Source of the DNA: Terramyces sp. JEL0728
Lineage: Eukaryota > Chytridiomycota > Chytridiomycetes > Rhizophydiales > Terramycetaceae
Assembly: GCA_027603945.1 (NCBI GenBank)
Contig: JADIIU010000217.1
Span: 1 to 13,078 of the forward strand
DNA length: 13,078 nt
Direction: 5' to 3'
Under the pieces are notes generated by a model. That model ran no database searches, was not told where the DNA came from, and was given only the letters and a program-made list of their open reading frames with translations. A program made the translations under genes and the position numbers. Below are positions 1 to 8,204 of this stretch, in pieces (the first letter of the stretch is position 1; each line of letters opens with the position of its first letter).

Positions 1-23
1 CCTAACCCTAACCCTAACCCTAA
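1..23. repeat. Telomeric repeat tract (CCCTAA)n
   Basis: About 3.8 tandem CCCTAA units start at the first base, read on the C-rich strand as expected at the left end of a chromosome. The complementary TTAGGG unit is the common fungal and animal telomere repeat. The tract is short, probably because the assembly stops here. There is no degenerate zone between it and unique sequence. Confidence 0.93.
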
Positions 24-146
24 AATCAACAATCTAAACCACATTCAACTCATTTCTCATCCTCATCCCCAATTGTTCGCGATTTATATCTTCCCAAGCA
101 CTAGCAATCCATTTAGCACATAGATCCGCACGAATATGAAACAGTA
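24..146. other. Short subtelomeric spacer
   Basis: This is unique sequence between the telomere and the stop codon of the Crinkler-like gene. I see no tandem repeats, transposon ends or RNA genes in it. It must hold the whole 3' untranslated region and terminator of that gene, which is transcribed toward the chromosome end. Confidence 0.6.
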
Positions 147-1823
147 CTAAAACTTTATTCTGTTCTTGGCAGACTCATCCAACTCTCCATTCCACTCCCT
201 TACCAAATCCGACAGCTCTCCATAGTTGGCTATCCTTTTCTTCACTCGATGCTGTAACACACTTTCCGCCAATCTCTTTCGAACGCTTGCATTACCGCTG
301 AATATCTGTGCGACTGTGGTTTTGAGAGCAGAATTTACATCGATGGCCAAAGAACATCCTGGGTGGTCGAATAGTGTGCCGTGGAACTCTATGCTTTCCT
401 TGACAGAAATATAAAAAGTACAGTCTCGAAGTGCGCCTTTCTCTCTTTCAGTAGAATCTATGGGAATATTTACGCTCGAGTATACACTCATTAGCCCATA
501 AACAAACAACACTTTATCTTCCTCTAAAAATAAAGGTGCTTTCGGTATTTTGGATTGGAAATCCAGAAGCTTCGACTCTGTGACATCAGACCCCCAACGT
601 TTACGTTGATCCAAAACTATGATACTGCCAAGGCCATCAGCGCGTTCCAGGATAAAGAAAATATCTACTGCTGCACCATCGTCACCGTTCATCACAACTT
701 GTAGTGTCTCGCTTTGAAACCAATCAACCGTAATATAACTATTGTTTTTTCGAGAAATTGTTCGTGGTAGGTCGGGTCCATATTTCTGAACCGAATTAAA
801 CACTTTTGCTTTTTTGAGGTATACCTTCTTTTGGAAAATCTTTGAATTTGGAAAAACCGTCCCACGCAGCAAAAACTGCAAAGGGACTTTTACTCTATCA
901 TCATTTCTGCTTTCCAATACAAGAAAAGAATTGATTCGAATACAGTAGAAATTGGCTCCAAAAGCCTCCCAAGAGAGCCATGCAGGCACATGGCTATGTG
1001 GAATTTCAACATCAAGCACCAAATCATTCAACGAATCCAGCAGAGCCTTTTCGGAAACATTTAAACTATTGACTTTAGCGGGTTTTCTCTTCAACGCTTG
1101 GGCTACAAGATGGAAGGGTACAATCACTCGGCCAGTATCTTTAAGCAGACAAAGCCCATTTGCAACCATTTGATTCCAGGTAATATCTCTTGCAGACGGT
1201 AAAGTCGAGTTCTCAAAAGGGCGTTCTTGCTCATTTCCAATCTCGGTGTTGGTAAAGGATAATGCCAACAACTTCAAGATATCCGAGAGAGACAGATCAG
1301 GGTTTTGTAACTTCCAAAGTACAGCGTTTCGGATATCCCTTAATTCGTTTTCGACCAGAGAAGAAAAGTCCATTTCCGACACCCTTTTTGCAAATGCAGT
1401 TAGCAGTCTTGGAACTCCACCTAAAAGAAAGACATTCTGAGAGAATGCATCGCTGACTACAAATCCTGGGTGTATCTTTGAAATATAAGGACCTATCGCC
1501 TTCATGGATTCCATGTGTGTAAGAAATTGAATTGGTGTTCTGGTCGTGTTTGGATGGGAGGTTCGGGCGATACGACTCTTATTCAAGTCAGTTCCAGCTA
1601 GCATACAAAAGAATGAAAGCTTGGAACTTTCATTGCGTTTGGAATTATTGCATAAATCGTCCAACAGCAAATTCAATTCTTCTTGCTCGAGTTTCTGATA
1701 TTCATCGACTCCAACAAATAAAAGTATGTTTTCGTTAGTTTTCTGGCACCAATACTGTTCAATAACCGCCAACACTAAACCCAGTGTGAGTAGTTTCCTG
1801 TTCTTTGGCGATTTTTCACGCAT
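147..1823 (-). CDS. Crinkler/RHS-like NTPase-nuclease effector, N-terminally truncated
   Basis: A long uninterrupted frame ends in TAG at 147-149. Numbering from a GTG at 1868 (not a likely eukaryotic start), it shows a Walker B strand ending VDEYQ (residues 49-58), a LAGT sensor-like strand (about 90-93), GGVPR (150-154), and then a restriction-endonuclease-like domain. That domain has a WExF-like helix (E301), D402 and a QRK motif (421-423), the D...(E/Q)xK pattern. This NTPase plus PD-(D/E)xK order is the core of Crinkler (CRN) effectors and trypanosome RHS proteins. The Walker A P-loop and the N-terminal secretion region are absent. The first in-frame ATG is at 1823, yet Crinkler-like sequence continues upstream to about 1890, and the frame stays open to an in-frame TAA at 1914-1916 with no ATG. 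I see no mini-intron acceptor there. It is therefore probably a 5'-truncated copy, perhaps a pseudogene. It has no introns, unlike the genes further in. Confidence 0.75.
   Translation of the reverse strand: MREKSPKNRKLLTLGLVLAVIEQYWCQKTNENILLFVGVDEYQKLEQEELNLLLDDLCNNSKRNESSKLSFFCMLAGTDLNKSRIARTSHPNTTRTPIQFLTHMESMKAIGPYISKIHPGFVVSDAFSQNVFLLGGVPRLLTAFAKRVSEMDFSSLVENELRDIRNAVLWKLQNPDLSLSDILKLLALSFTNTEIGNEQERPFENSTLPSARDITWNQMVANGLCLLKDTGRVIVPFHLVAQALKRKPAKVNSLNVSEKALLDSLNDLVLDVEIPHSHVPAWLSWEAFGANFYCIRINSFLVLESRNDDRVKVPLQFLLRGTVFPNSKIFQKKVYLKKAKVFNSVQKYGPDLPRTISRKNNSYITVDWFQSETLQVVMNGDDGAAVDIFFILERADGLGSIIVLDQRKRWGSDVTESKLLDFQSKIPKAPLFLEEDKVLFVYGLMSVYSSVNIPIDSTEREKGALRDCTFYISVKESIEFHGTLFDHPGCSLAIDVNSALKTTVAQIFSGNASVRKRLAESVLQHRVKKRIANYGELSDLVREWNGELDESAKNRIKF
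154..159 (-). terminator. AATAAA hexamer just before the Crinkler stop codon
   Basis: A minus-strand AATAAA lies in the last codons, four bases before the TAG stop. It is a possible polyadenylation signal, and similar stop-proximal hexamers occur at three other genes here. The motif is AT-rich and could occur by chance. Confidence 0.35.
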
Positions 1824-1902
1824 CCATTGGTTAAAGTCATAATGCGCTTTGAAGAACAAATAAAGCACTCTCCATGCAAAGGAGCATTGAAAGAGTGTTG
1901 AA

Positions 1903-2808
1903 ATGCAAACAGGTTATGATTACAATCATCCAACCTATCTCAAAGTAGCAATGCCAGAAGAAGTAGATCCAAACTTTTTCAATAGCCATATTCACAACGC
2001 GATTCAAGCCGACATGACCTGCATGAACAATATTAGTTGGAGTGGAGCAGGAAAATCAAATATTTGGGATAATATAGAACTAGAAGGAAATGCGCAAATA
2101 CATGCTCAACAAGTGTCAGTCAGTATTGCTCTGAACCATTTTGTCGCAAAAGACAGTGTTCCAAATTTGGATTCAATCTTTCAGTTGGACGAGCCAAGTA
2201 CAATAATCCAAGCCCTTATGAATCAATCTTTCCGTCCAGCGATTGAATTTAAAAATGCCAGAAACATTTCTGGAGAATTTATGGGGACTGTTAGTTCGCG
2301 CTACTATAGACAATGGAAATCTAATGGTACTATTCCAGAATATTATTCTTCTCACAATCTATTTTACAATGGAAGCTATATATTTCAAGATGGGGGATTT
2401 GATGGTTGGGTAGGACTTGGTTATTTCTCGGATTTCAGTAATTACAATTTCAGCGGGATTAGTAAATTTGAATGGAAAAACAATACTCAAGACTTTGGTG
2501 AAATGGTTTTTGCAAGCTATAAAGTTAGCTTTGTTGCTGAAAGTGTTTCAGTAATTGGTCAGTTCAACTCTACTTATTTGAGTTTCGACGGGAATACCAA
2601 AGGAAAAGTAGATTTTCATGGAATGGGAGGATTGTTAAATAGTACAGTCAGCATCAGGATATACAATCAACCCTACCAATTCTTGTTCTTTTCAAAGGAC
2701 ATGCTATTCGCCATTATTCCAACAATGTGTTTGATTGGGTTTGTCGTTCACAGAGCAATCAAGAACAAGGAAAAGTACTTTACGATCCAATCAACTGCAA
2801 ATAAATAG
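1903..2808 (+). CDS. Unrecognised single-pass membrane glycoprotein
   Basis: This is a continuous 301-codon frame from ATG 1903 to TAG, with an in-frame TGA at 1888-1890 that blocks upstream extension. I do not recognise the family. The body is rich in Asn, Ser, Tyr and Phe and has nine N-glycosylation sequons (NIS, NQS, NIS, NGT, NGS, NFS, NNT, NST, NST). One hydrophobic segment (about residues 267-283) is followed by a short basic tail, the layout of a type I membrane or cell-surface protein. No signal peptide is present at the N-terminus, which begins in polar sequence. Either it lies in an upstream exon I cannot find, or the 5' end was lost at the junction with the Crinkler-like gene 35-80 bases away. 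It has no mini-introns. It converges on the M36 gene across a gap of 188 bases. Confidence 0.65.
   Translation: MQTGYDYNHPTYLKVAMPEEVDPNFFNSHIHNAIQADMTCMNNISWSGAGKSNIWDNIELEGNAQIHAQQVSVSIALNHFVAKDSVPNLDSIFQLDEPSTIIQALMNQSFRPAIEFKNARNISGEFMGTVSSRYYRQWKSNGTIPEYYSSHNLFYNGSYIFQDGGFDGWVGLGYFSDFSNYNFSGISKFEWKNNTQDFGEMVFASYKVSFVAESVSVIGQFNSTYLSFDGNTKGKVDFHGMGGLLNSTVSIRIYNQPYQFLFFSKDMLFAIIPTMCLIGFVVHRAIKNKEKYFTIQSTANK
2800..2805 (+). terminator. AATAAA hexamer abutting the stop codon of the glycoprotein gene
   Basis: AATAAA forms the last two sense codons, directly followed by the TAG stop. It is a candidate stop-overlapping polyadenylation signal. A second, more conventionally placed hexamer lies at 2853-2858. 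Confidence 0.3.
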
Positions 2809-2852
2809 TTCTTTTGAAACATGATTATTTGCCAACTAAAAGTGATTATCAA

Positions 2853-2858
2853 AATAAA
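2853..2858 (+). terminator. Candidate polyadenylation signal AATAAA
   Basis: AATAAA lies 45 bases after the stop of the membrane glycoprotein gene, in the 188-base spacer between two convergent genes. Position and sequence fit a polyadenylation signal. No other evidence supports it. Confidence 0.35.
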
Positions 2859-2995
2859 CAATAGTTTTGGCGTTGGTTTGCAAGGTAATTCAATTAAAAA
2901 CTCGAAAATGGCTGCAGCATCAACCAATGTTGTTTCAAAAGAGTAACAACCCACCTGTCTTGCCTTTGAAAACAAAAATAGTAATTCAAGTCTGG

Positions 2996-3001
2996 TTTAT
3001 T
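2996..3001 (-). terminator. AATAAA overlapping the M36 stop codon
   Basis: On the minus strand the TAA stop (2999-2997) is itself part of an AATAAA hexamer. If used as a polyadenylation signal, the 3' untranslated region would be very short. Confidence 0.35.
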
Positions 3002-4970
3002 GACACTCTTCAGGCAAAGTGAAATCCTCAGCACCACCAGAGCGAGCTTTGACACCCAGCCCTCTCTTGGCAAACCCTTTATAGATCTCGCAATAATTGC
3101 TGCCGCCAGTATTGATTTTATCAGCCAAGATAATTGCATCTCTGGCATCAACAAAAGTAGGACTGCAAGGTTGCAATTTTAGACCATCAACAACAAGTCG
3201 GAGCATGAGTTTGTTGCCGGGAATAGGATATTCCTTGTCGGTTGAGGCTGGCACGTCAAACCATCCTGGTTCATAGCCGTGCTTTTCAACTAAATTCCAG
3301 AATACTTCGTATAAAGTAGTTGCCCAGACAGAACCTAATATTAAAGTCAAGCACCTTTTGGATGGACTCCCCAGTAGGCTGGTTTACGGATATACGAATA
3401 GGTTTGTGGGTTGGTTTTCTTGTCGGTCGAATACTTGAACGGACGAATGCCAACGCCATTGGAATATTCACCCATTCCAAAATCATCATTGCGAGTAGTA
3501 TTTGGAGTAGTTCGTAGAATAGTAGCAAACACATCTCCCCATCCTTCGCCCATACTATATGATTAGTTATTATTTACCCTATAATTAAACAAAACATTAC
3601 CTCCAGCTTCTCCCCATCCTAAACAGTTTGAATTGGCCGGTCCACCAGTCAATCTTGTCGAAATACCGTGCGCATACTCATGGATGACGATGCCACTTTC
3701 TAGATCACCATCCCTTCTTGGCTGTGTTTGAGTCCATACATACATTCTCATTCTTGGTCTTTGACCGTCTGGCGGAGTTGCAAAGTTTGCTAAATTAATA
3801 TAAAATACCATTATTCATTCCAGAACCATCTTGCGCGTTAGCAACGACAGCATCATTTCCTTTGCCACCTCTTCCCAAGTTGTTGTCTTGAAAGTTTCCA
3901 GCTTCTTCAGTAAATCCATAGACGTAAAACAAGTCATGAATAATGTTGTTCCAGTAGAATAGATTGACAATAGTAGCATCGGTGTAGGTATCAGGATCTT
4001 CTTCCAAATCAATAGGGTAGTCAAAGACTTGTCCTTTGGACGCTTTAGGGCGGTGATTGTTTTTCCAGCTTTCGCCGCCATCAGGGTTTTCTTGAGCATA
4101 GACATTGTTACCCAAAGTATAGTCAGAAACCGTATCTTTTCTGCCTTTTCTTTGAGTGTTCCAGCCTAAAGGACTGGCAACTTTGTGTTCAGGATCAACA
4201 ACTACTTGTCTTGGGCCGGAATTGGGGTCGTTGGTTCCCAGAGGATAAACATTAAATGTAGCATGAGACACCCAATCTACCAAACTGACCACATTGCCTG
4301 TTTCAGCGTCAATATGGGCATTAAACCAGTTGCTCTCAATATCAAATACTAGATCCCATACAAGCTGCAAACTTCCATCATTTTGAATCATCTGAAATTA
4401 AAATTACGCACCTTCAAGACGGCAGGAACTTCAGGATACTCGTCTACTTTTAAAGTGACGGGAGAAGCGAATGAATTTTGATTAATGCTTTTGTATGGCA
4501 AACCAATGAAATTAACAAGGGTCATCAAGGCATCCTTTTCATTCAACTTTGGCTCCAACACAAATTGATCTTGCTGGAAAGACAGCAACGACATTGGTTT
4601 CAAGAAGAACGAATGAGACATACTGATTACATTTCCATATTTATCCAAGTGACACGCACCAACACCATTTGCAACTTCCAATCCTTCAACGATCTGTTGA
4701 AGATAAATGTGGTAGACTTGGTTGTGCTTGGTCTGGTAGGCACTAGATATTTTCAAATCAACTGGCAATTTTTGCTTGAATGATCTACATTAAAAATAAA
4801 TACTCTACGGCAGCAGTTTGTGCATCGACCAGGGAAATTTCTTTGGTTTTTGATAAAATAGAGAACGGATATTCGATGGTGTGGGTTTGCACATTAGGGC
4901 CAAAGCTTTCCAAGTTACGGGTAAACGGGACTGCCGTAACTGAAAGCACAAAAAATATTGATTTCAACAT
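2997..4970 (-). CDS. Secreted M36 fungalysin metallopeptidase (seven exons including a 1-nt exon)
   Basis: Exons on the minus strand are 4970-4804, 4784-4412, 4391-3809, 3789-3601, 3578, 3554-3355 and 3334-2997, totalling 1851 nt (616 aa), the usual length for fungalysins. The N-terminus is hydrophobic (about residues 4-16), a short signal peptide. A propeptide with FTP and PepSY-like regions follows to about 222. The mature enzyme should begin near A224 (ATFNVYP, resembling known mature fungalysin starts). HEYAH at 411-415 gives zinc ligands H411 and H415 and catalytic E412. GEGWGD supplies the third ligand E441, 30 residues from the first His, as in Aspergillus fumigatus Mep (H429/E459). 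Family role: extracellular zinc endopeptidase acting on keratin, collagen or elastin. M36 genes are expanded in amphibian-parasitic chytrids. The apparent frame breaks are six 19-23 nt introns, so I call the gene intact. A subtelomeric place beside a Crinkler-like gene suits an accessory host-interaction gene. Confidence 0.93.
3335..3354 (-). other. Mini-intron 6 of M36 gene, 20 nt
   Basis: Donor GTGCTT, TTAAT, acceptor TAG; phase 1. Removal gives [13 protein letters not shown], the conserved stretch after the third zinc ligand. Retention gives an internal TGA. Confidence 0.93.
3555..3577 (-). other. Mini-intron 5 of M36 gene, 23 nt
   Basis: Donor GTAAAT, CTAAT, acceptor TAG; phase 2. It is the longest intron found here. 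Retention gives an immediate TAA at its donor. Confidence 0.8.
3578..3578 (-). other. Apparent single-nucleotide exon of the M36 gene
   Basis: One G on the minus strand lies between the acceptor of mini-intron 4 and the donor of mini-intron 5. Kept, it is the middle base of the G438 codon and holds frame between HEYAH and the E441 ligand. A single 46-nt GT-AG intron across the region would shift the frame; a 45-nt intron would need a TA-AG or GT-TA boundary. Confidence 0.7.
3579..3600 (-). other. Mini-intron 4 of M36 gene, 22 nt
   Basis: Donor GTAATG, TTAAT, acceptor TAG; phase 1. It is followed after one base by mini-intron 5. Both must be removed, and the single base kept, to give EAGGMGEGWGD in frame. 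Confidence 0.8.
3790..3808 (-). other. Mini-intron 3 of M36 gene, 19 nt
   Basis: Donor GTATTT, TTAAT, acceptor TAG; phase 1. Removal recreates the conserved [11 protein letters not shown] segment before the active site. Retention gives an internal TAA. Confidence 0.93.
4392..4411 (-). other. Mini-intron 2 of M36 gene, 20 nt
   Basis: Donor GTGCGT, TTAAT, acceptor CAG; phase 0. Removal joins PAVLK directly to MIQNDGSL, restoring the conserved propeptide strand. Retention runs into TGA just after the acceptor. Confidence 0.9.
4785..4803 (-). other. Mini-intron 1 of M36 gene, 19 nt
   Basis: Donor GTATTT, TTAAT, acceptor TAG; phase 2. Removal joins residue E56 to the FTP-like region. If retained, the TAG acceptor is an in-frame stop. 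Confidence 0.85.
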
Positions 4971-5310
4971 TTCAGTTAAACTTTTTGGGGCTTGATCACC
5001 CTGACCACGCGGTTCGACTCACAATCACTTGATAACAATCATTGTAATCATATACACAGATTCACCTATATACGTCAATCTAACCGCAACTGGCTTTAAC
5101 CACTTGGAAATTCAAATGGAATCGAGAGATAGGATCTACGTGATCTTTACGCAAGGAAGCTCTATCGTTTCTTTGCAGACCCGATGCAACAACCTTGGAA
5201 TATTCAAAGAAATCCAACCGCATAATAGCCAGCAAATTAGTTGGCTTGTTCGTTTATCGCTTGCGAAAACCTCTGTTCCCACTCTAAATCAAAAGCATAA
5301 ATCAATGTAT
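4971..5310. other. Intergenic region upstream of the M36 gene
   Basis: These 340 bases separate the 3' end of the cyclic-nucleotide-binding gene from the M36 start, both on the minus strand. They should hold the M36 promoter. A plus-strand open stretch crosses the region but starts at TTG and shows no recognisable protein features. No RNA gene or repeat is visible. Confidence 0.5.
5067..5077 (-). promoter_or_regulatory. Candidate M36 promoter: TATATA next to TGACGT
   Basis: On the minus strand a TGACGT half-site (the core bound by CREB/ATF-type bZIP factors) runs straight into TATATA, about 97 bases upstream of the M36 ATG. Position and sequence fit a core promoter. Both motifs are short and could be chance. 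Confidence 0.25.
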
Positions 5311-7794
5311 TCAGATATTGTGCAAAATTTTTGTTTTAGTTGATTTCCACTCCTGCTGCGACAATACCTTTCTCTGCAATATTACAAGATCATACAGCTC
5401 GATACACGGCTCTTGTATTAATTTATACAACAATTCGCAGGGCACGACCGGCATGAGGTCAGTCAGTTTGATTGCTGCAAGAGTCACCATTCCGTCAGCT
5501 ATCACTCCCGTCTTTTGGAACGTTTTGGAATCATCAGGGTATAATCTTTCGAAAAAATCTACATAAACATTCTTTTGAATATCTTGGTGTGAAAATGTTC
5601 CTTCTTTTACCGTGGGTATATTCGGAAAGAAATCGCCAACGTTTAGGTCCTGTGTTTCCACTAGGATTTGTGTGTAATTTTCATGCTGCATTTCGCCAAA
5701 ACTAGTGGATGCAAGTATGCCTTGGTATCTCAAAAACGGTAATTTCCTTGTGACTTTGCACACTCCATCAAGCACCCAATACAATTCGTTAAACTGTCGT
5801 CCTTCTTCTAAAATAACTTGTCCCTTTGTAAACGAGTAGATGTGAAAGAAATTGTTGGATATCAGCGTTTTCAAAAACGGCTTGAAACTTTTTAGAGCAT
5901 ACATGCCAAGCGTATCCGATATTTGCCTTTGCGCTTCTTGGTCTTCCTTTTTAGTGATATACTCTATATACTCGGCTACATTAATATAAATTCACCTTTT
6001 GATATGTACAGCAATTTGCTCTTTGCTGTTGTCGCCGCAGTAAATATCCGTTTCACTGAATTTATCGAGAGGCACTGTTCACCAAAGATCGATCCAGAGT
6101 TCAGCACATCTATTCGATATTTATATCCGTCATTGATCCTTACTAATTCCACTTGGCCTGATAACACAAAATAAAAACACGTTGGCGCTTGTCCTTCAGA
6201 TAATATTATGGTATCCTTGTCGTAGTGCTCTATAGTGATTGCTTGGCAAAGAAAGAGTCTTTCAGCAAGAGGAAACTTTGAAAACCCTGGCATTCTTAAT
6301 CTTAGGAGCATTTCCAGGTTGGCGACGCTCGATTCACTTCTCTTACATTTAGGTTGCTTTAATAACTCCTCTACTTGTCCTACAAACGCCGTATCTGGCT
6401 CAATGAGGTTCAATTTCAGGATATACGACAGCGATCCGTTATCCCTGACTGGCATTGATGATATCTTGGCGTGGTTTCTTTTCGATATTGCTTTATACAC
6501 GTTTCTAACACACCGGACTAATTTGATACAATTATGGACTCGAAGCCAATTTAAAAACGTCGAGTCTTGCAAATGTGCCTTTTTTGGTGATTTGAATGTT
6601 GCTGGAGATTTACCTGGTTTACGAAATTTGGAGACTAATTTGGAGTGTTTTAGTAAAGCGTTGTGTATCTCTTCCTTTATAGTCTTTTTTGAATTTCTGC
6701 TATTTGGCAGAGTTGCAGTTTGAATTACACTTGAAGGTACTGCGTTTCTTTTGCTAACCGAATCTCTTGGATTGTCAGAGTACCTGGCAGCAACTAAATC
6801 TCTTTGGTTATCTGAATTTTTAGCAGTTACCAAATCTCTCTGGTTTGGCACTAGATTAACTTATGGTACCTCCCATCTTTAATGATTTTCTGTTTGTTTG
6901 AGGTGTAGGCTCGCCTGCTTCTGGGGGAAATCTCAATTTGGTTTGCATAACAAAGTCATCAACTGCCACATTCTCTAGATCTTTGTTATTTACTTTTGCT
7001 GCATCAGTGGTGGGTCGTCTACTATGTCGATTAGTTGTTGAATCTCGCGGAACAGGTGTATCATGCTCATCTTCAACTGCGTCTTGAAAAATGACTCCAA
7101 GGTGTCCTGTATTAAGTTCGCTGGTCTTTGTATCGACAGCACTTTCAGCTGTACTTTCCCGTGAAGGGTTTCTGTCTAAATTGGGTTTGGTATTTTCTTT
7201 ATTCGATGTTTCTACTTTTTCTTCAATGGAAAAGTTGTTTGACTTTATGCTTTTCCTACTCTTTCTTACTTTTACAAACTCTAAAGAGCTTCCTGTTTTT
7301 AAATTACAATATTCGTTTGAATGCACAGTTAGAGAAAGTGAATTATCCGTTTTTATGCCTGGTTTACTGGCAGTGTCCAGACGAGTCGTATCAGTGCAAC
7401 TTTCTGCTACTACGAAAAAGTTTGATTTTCCATTACCTCTTGCAGACACAATTTTACCCAAAGAAGGTAATTCAATTGCATTTGAATCTTTGTATAGTTT
7501 TGAATGAAAGTTTGGCCCAACAGACTTTCGCCTGGTTCTATTTTCTTTATTCTTTTCCAAATCCTTTTTTTTCACTTGGTCACTTTCCAAGATCAAATCT
7601 ATCATAGTGTCTTTGATTTTCCTTGGTTTGCCCAGTTCCGCGTTTTGGCATTTTACTGTGGGAATGCTGGCTACTTCTTTTTGAGGCAACTCTGGTAAAA
7701 GAACACAGGTTCCTTTGATATTAAATTCTCCCTCGTGTTTTGCAAATTCTTTAAAGGGGATGGTTGGAATTTTCTGTTCTTGGTGGTGCTTCAT
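5311..7794 (-). CDS. CNBD2-like protein with two cyclic-nucleotide-binding folds
   Basis: Exons on the minus strand are 7794-6870, 6850-5996 and 5975-5311, totalling 2445 nt (814 aa). An in-frame TAA directly precedes the ATG and fixes the start. Residues 1 to about 400 are charged and low in hydrophobics, probably disordered, with a 12-residue tandem repeat near 311-346. A basic RCVRNVYKAISKR-type helix precedes the first cNMP fold (about 490-600), as in CNBD2-family proteins. Its phosphate-binding cassette keeps FGE and an Arg (KRIFT, where PKA has PRAAT), so cAMP or cGMP binding is plausible. The second fold (about 618-760) starts well (FTKGQVILEEG, VLDGVCKV) but its cassette reads VGDFFPN without the Glu/Arg pair, so it is probably degenerate. 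There is no kinase, channel or GEF domain, so its output is unknown. It shares a divergent 410-base intergenic region with GlyRS. Confidence 0.85.
5976..5995 (-). other. Mini-intron 2 of the CNBD2-like gene, 20 nt
   Basis: Donor GTGAAT, TTAAT, acceptor TAG; phase 1. Removal joins YISK to AEYIEYI, the usual helix after the first cNMP fold. Retained, the TAG acceptor is an in-frame stop. Confidence 0.92.
6738..6845 (-). repeat. Three tandem 36-bp coding repeats (12 residues each)
   Basis: Within the CNBD2-like gene, just after mini-intron 1, three 36-base units encode NQRDLVTAKNSD, NQRDLVAARYSD and a diverged NPRDSVSKRNAV. The units differ at several codon positions, so this is an older in-frame expansion. 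Confidence 0.75.
6851..6869 (-). other. Mini-intron 1 of the CNBD2-like gene, 19 nt
   Basis: Donor GTACCA, TTAAT, acceptor TAG; phase 1. Removal joins the N-terminal open frame to the repeat-bearing frame. Support is weaker because the surrounding protein is not conserved, but boundaries and motif match the others. Confidence 0.8.
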
Positions 7795-8204
7795 TTAGAA
7801 AAGAATGACGACAGCATCATCGGAACATTGTCTATACCCAATATGCAAGATATTTAGGTAAATTTATCCCTGATGTTGGGTTTCAATTCCCAGCCTTTAG
7901 ATCTTGTTGACTCAACCACCACTAGCTTTGCTTGAATCTGGGAATCGGACAAGTATTTGAGCAGCAATTATTTAGCTCAAATGAGTCGAGGAAGGAATGA
8001 CAAGCCAAATATGATTGCTTGGATTAAACACCGTTAATCTACACCGACTGGCAACTTTCACCAATTAATCCAGTAATATCAAATCTCAACTCTTTAGGAA
8101 TCTACCAAATTTTCTTTTTGAGATTCAAAATCCTTTTTTAAAAAACCCTAGCCCTATAACCATTGCAACCCTTTTGTATTTACAATACCCAAATATTAAT
8201 ATTT
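7795..8204. other. Divergent intergenic region between the CNBD2-like and GlyRS genes
   Basis: These 410 bases lie between two head-to-head genes and must hold both promoters. The GlyRS side is rich in A/T tracts and ends in a CCCTA-rich stretch (8143-8161). No convincing ORF, tRNA or repeat was found. Confidence 0.6.
8143..8150 (+). promoter_or_regulatory. Telobox-like AAACCCTA upstream of GlyRS
   Basis: AAACCCTA, followed by the near-repeat GCCCTATAACC, lies about 55 bases before the first GlyRS ATG. Telomere-like boxes are bound by Tbf1-type factors in fungi and mark translation-gene promoters in plants. Its position fits, but this is one short motif. Confidence 0.25.

Noticed and set aside
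1824..1868. GTG at 1868 as start of the Crinkler-like gene
   Set aside because: GTG is not a normal eukaryotic start and family-like sequence continues upstream of it; truncation explains the missing start better.
3555..3600. One ordinary 46-nt intron in the M36 gene
   Set aside because: GT-AG removal of all 46 bases shifts the frame and destroys the GEGWGD ligand motif; 45-nt versions need non-canonical ends. Not fully excluded without cDNA.
2997..4970. M36 gene as a pseudogene with many frameshifts and stops
   Set aside because: Each break is removed exactly by a 19-23 nt GT...YTAAT...AG segment, the joined frame has the normal length and correct zinc-ligand spacing, and the same pattern occurs in the essential GlyRS gene.
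5005..5025. tRNA T-arm resemblance (GGTTCGACTC)
   Set aside because: The flanking bases do not pair as a T stem and no cloverleaf can be formed.
5029..5343. Plus-strand 104-codon open stretch upstream of M36
   Set aside because: It opens at TTG, overlaps the end of the CNBD2-like gene on the other strand and shows no domain, signal peptide or mini-intron extension.
7860..7900. tRNA-like B-box resemblance (GGTTTCAATTCC)
   Set aside because: The T loop would be one base too long and no A box, anticodon arm or acceptor stem can be drawn upstream.
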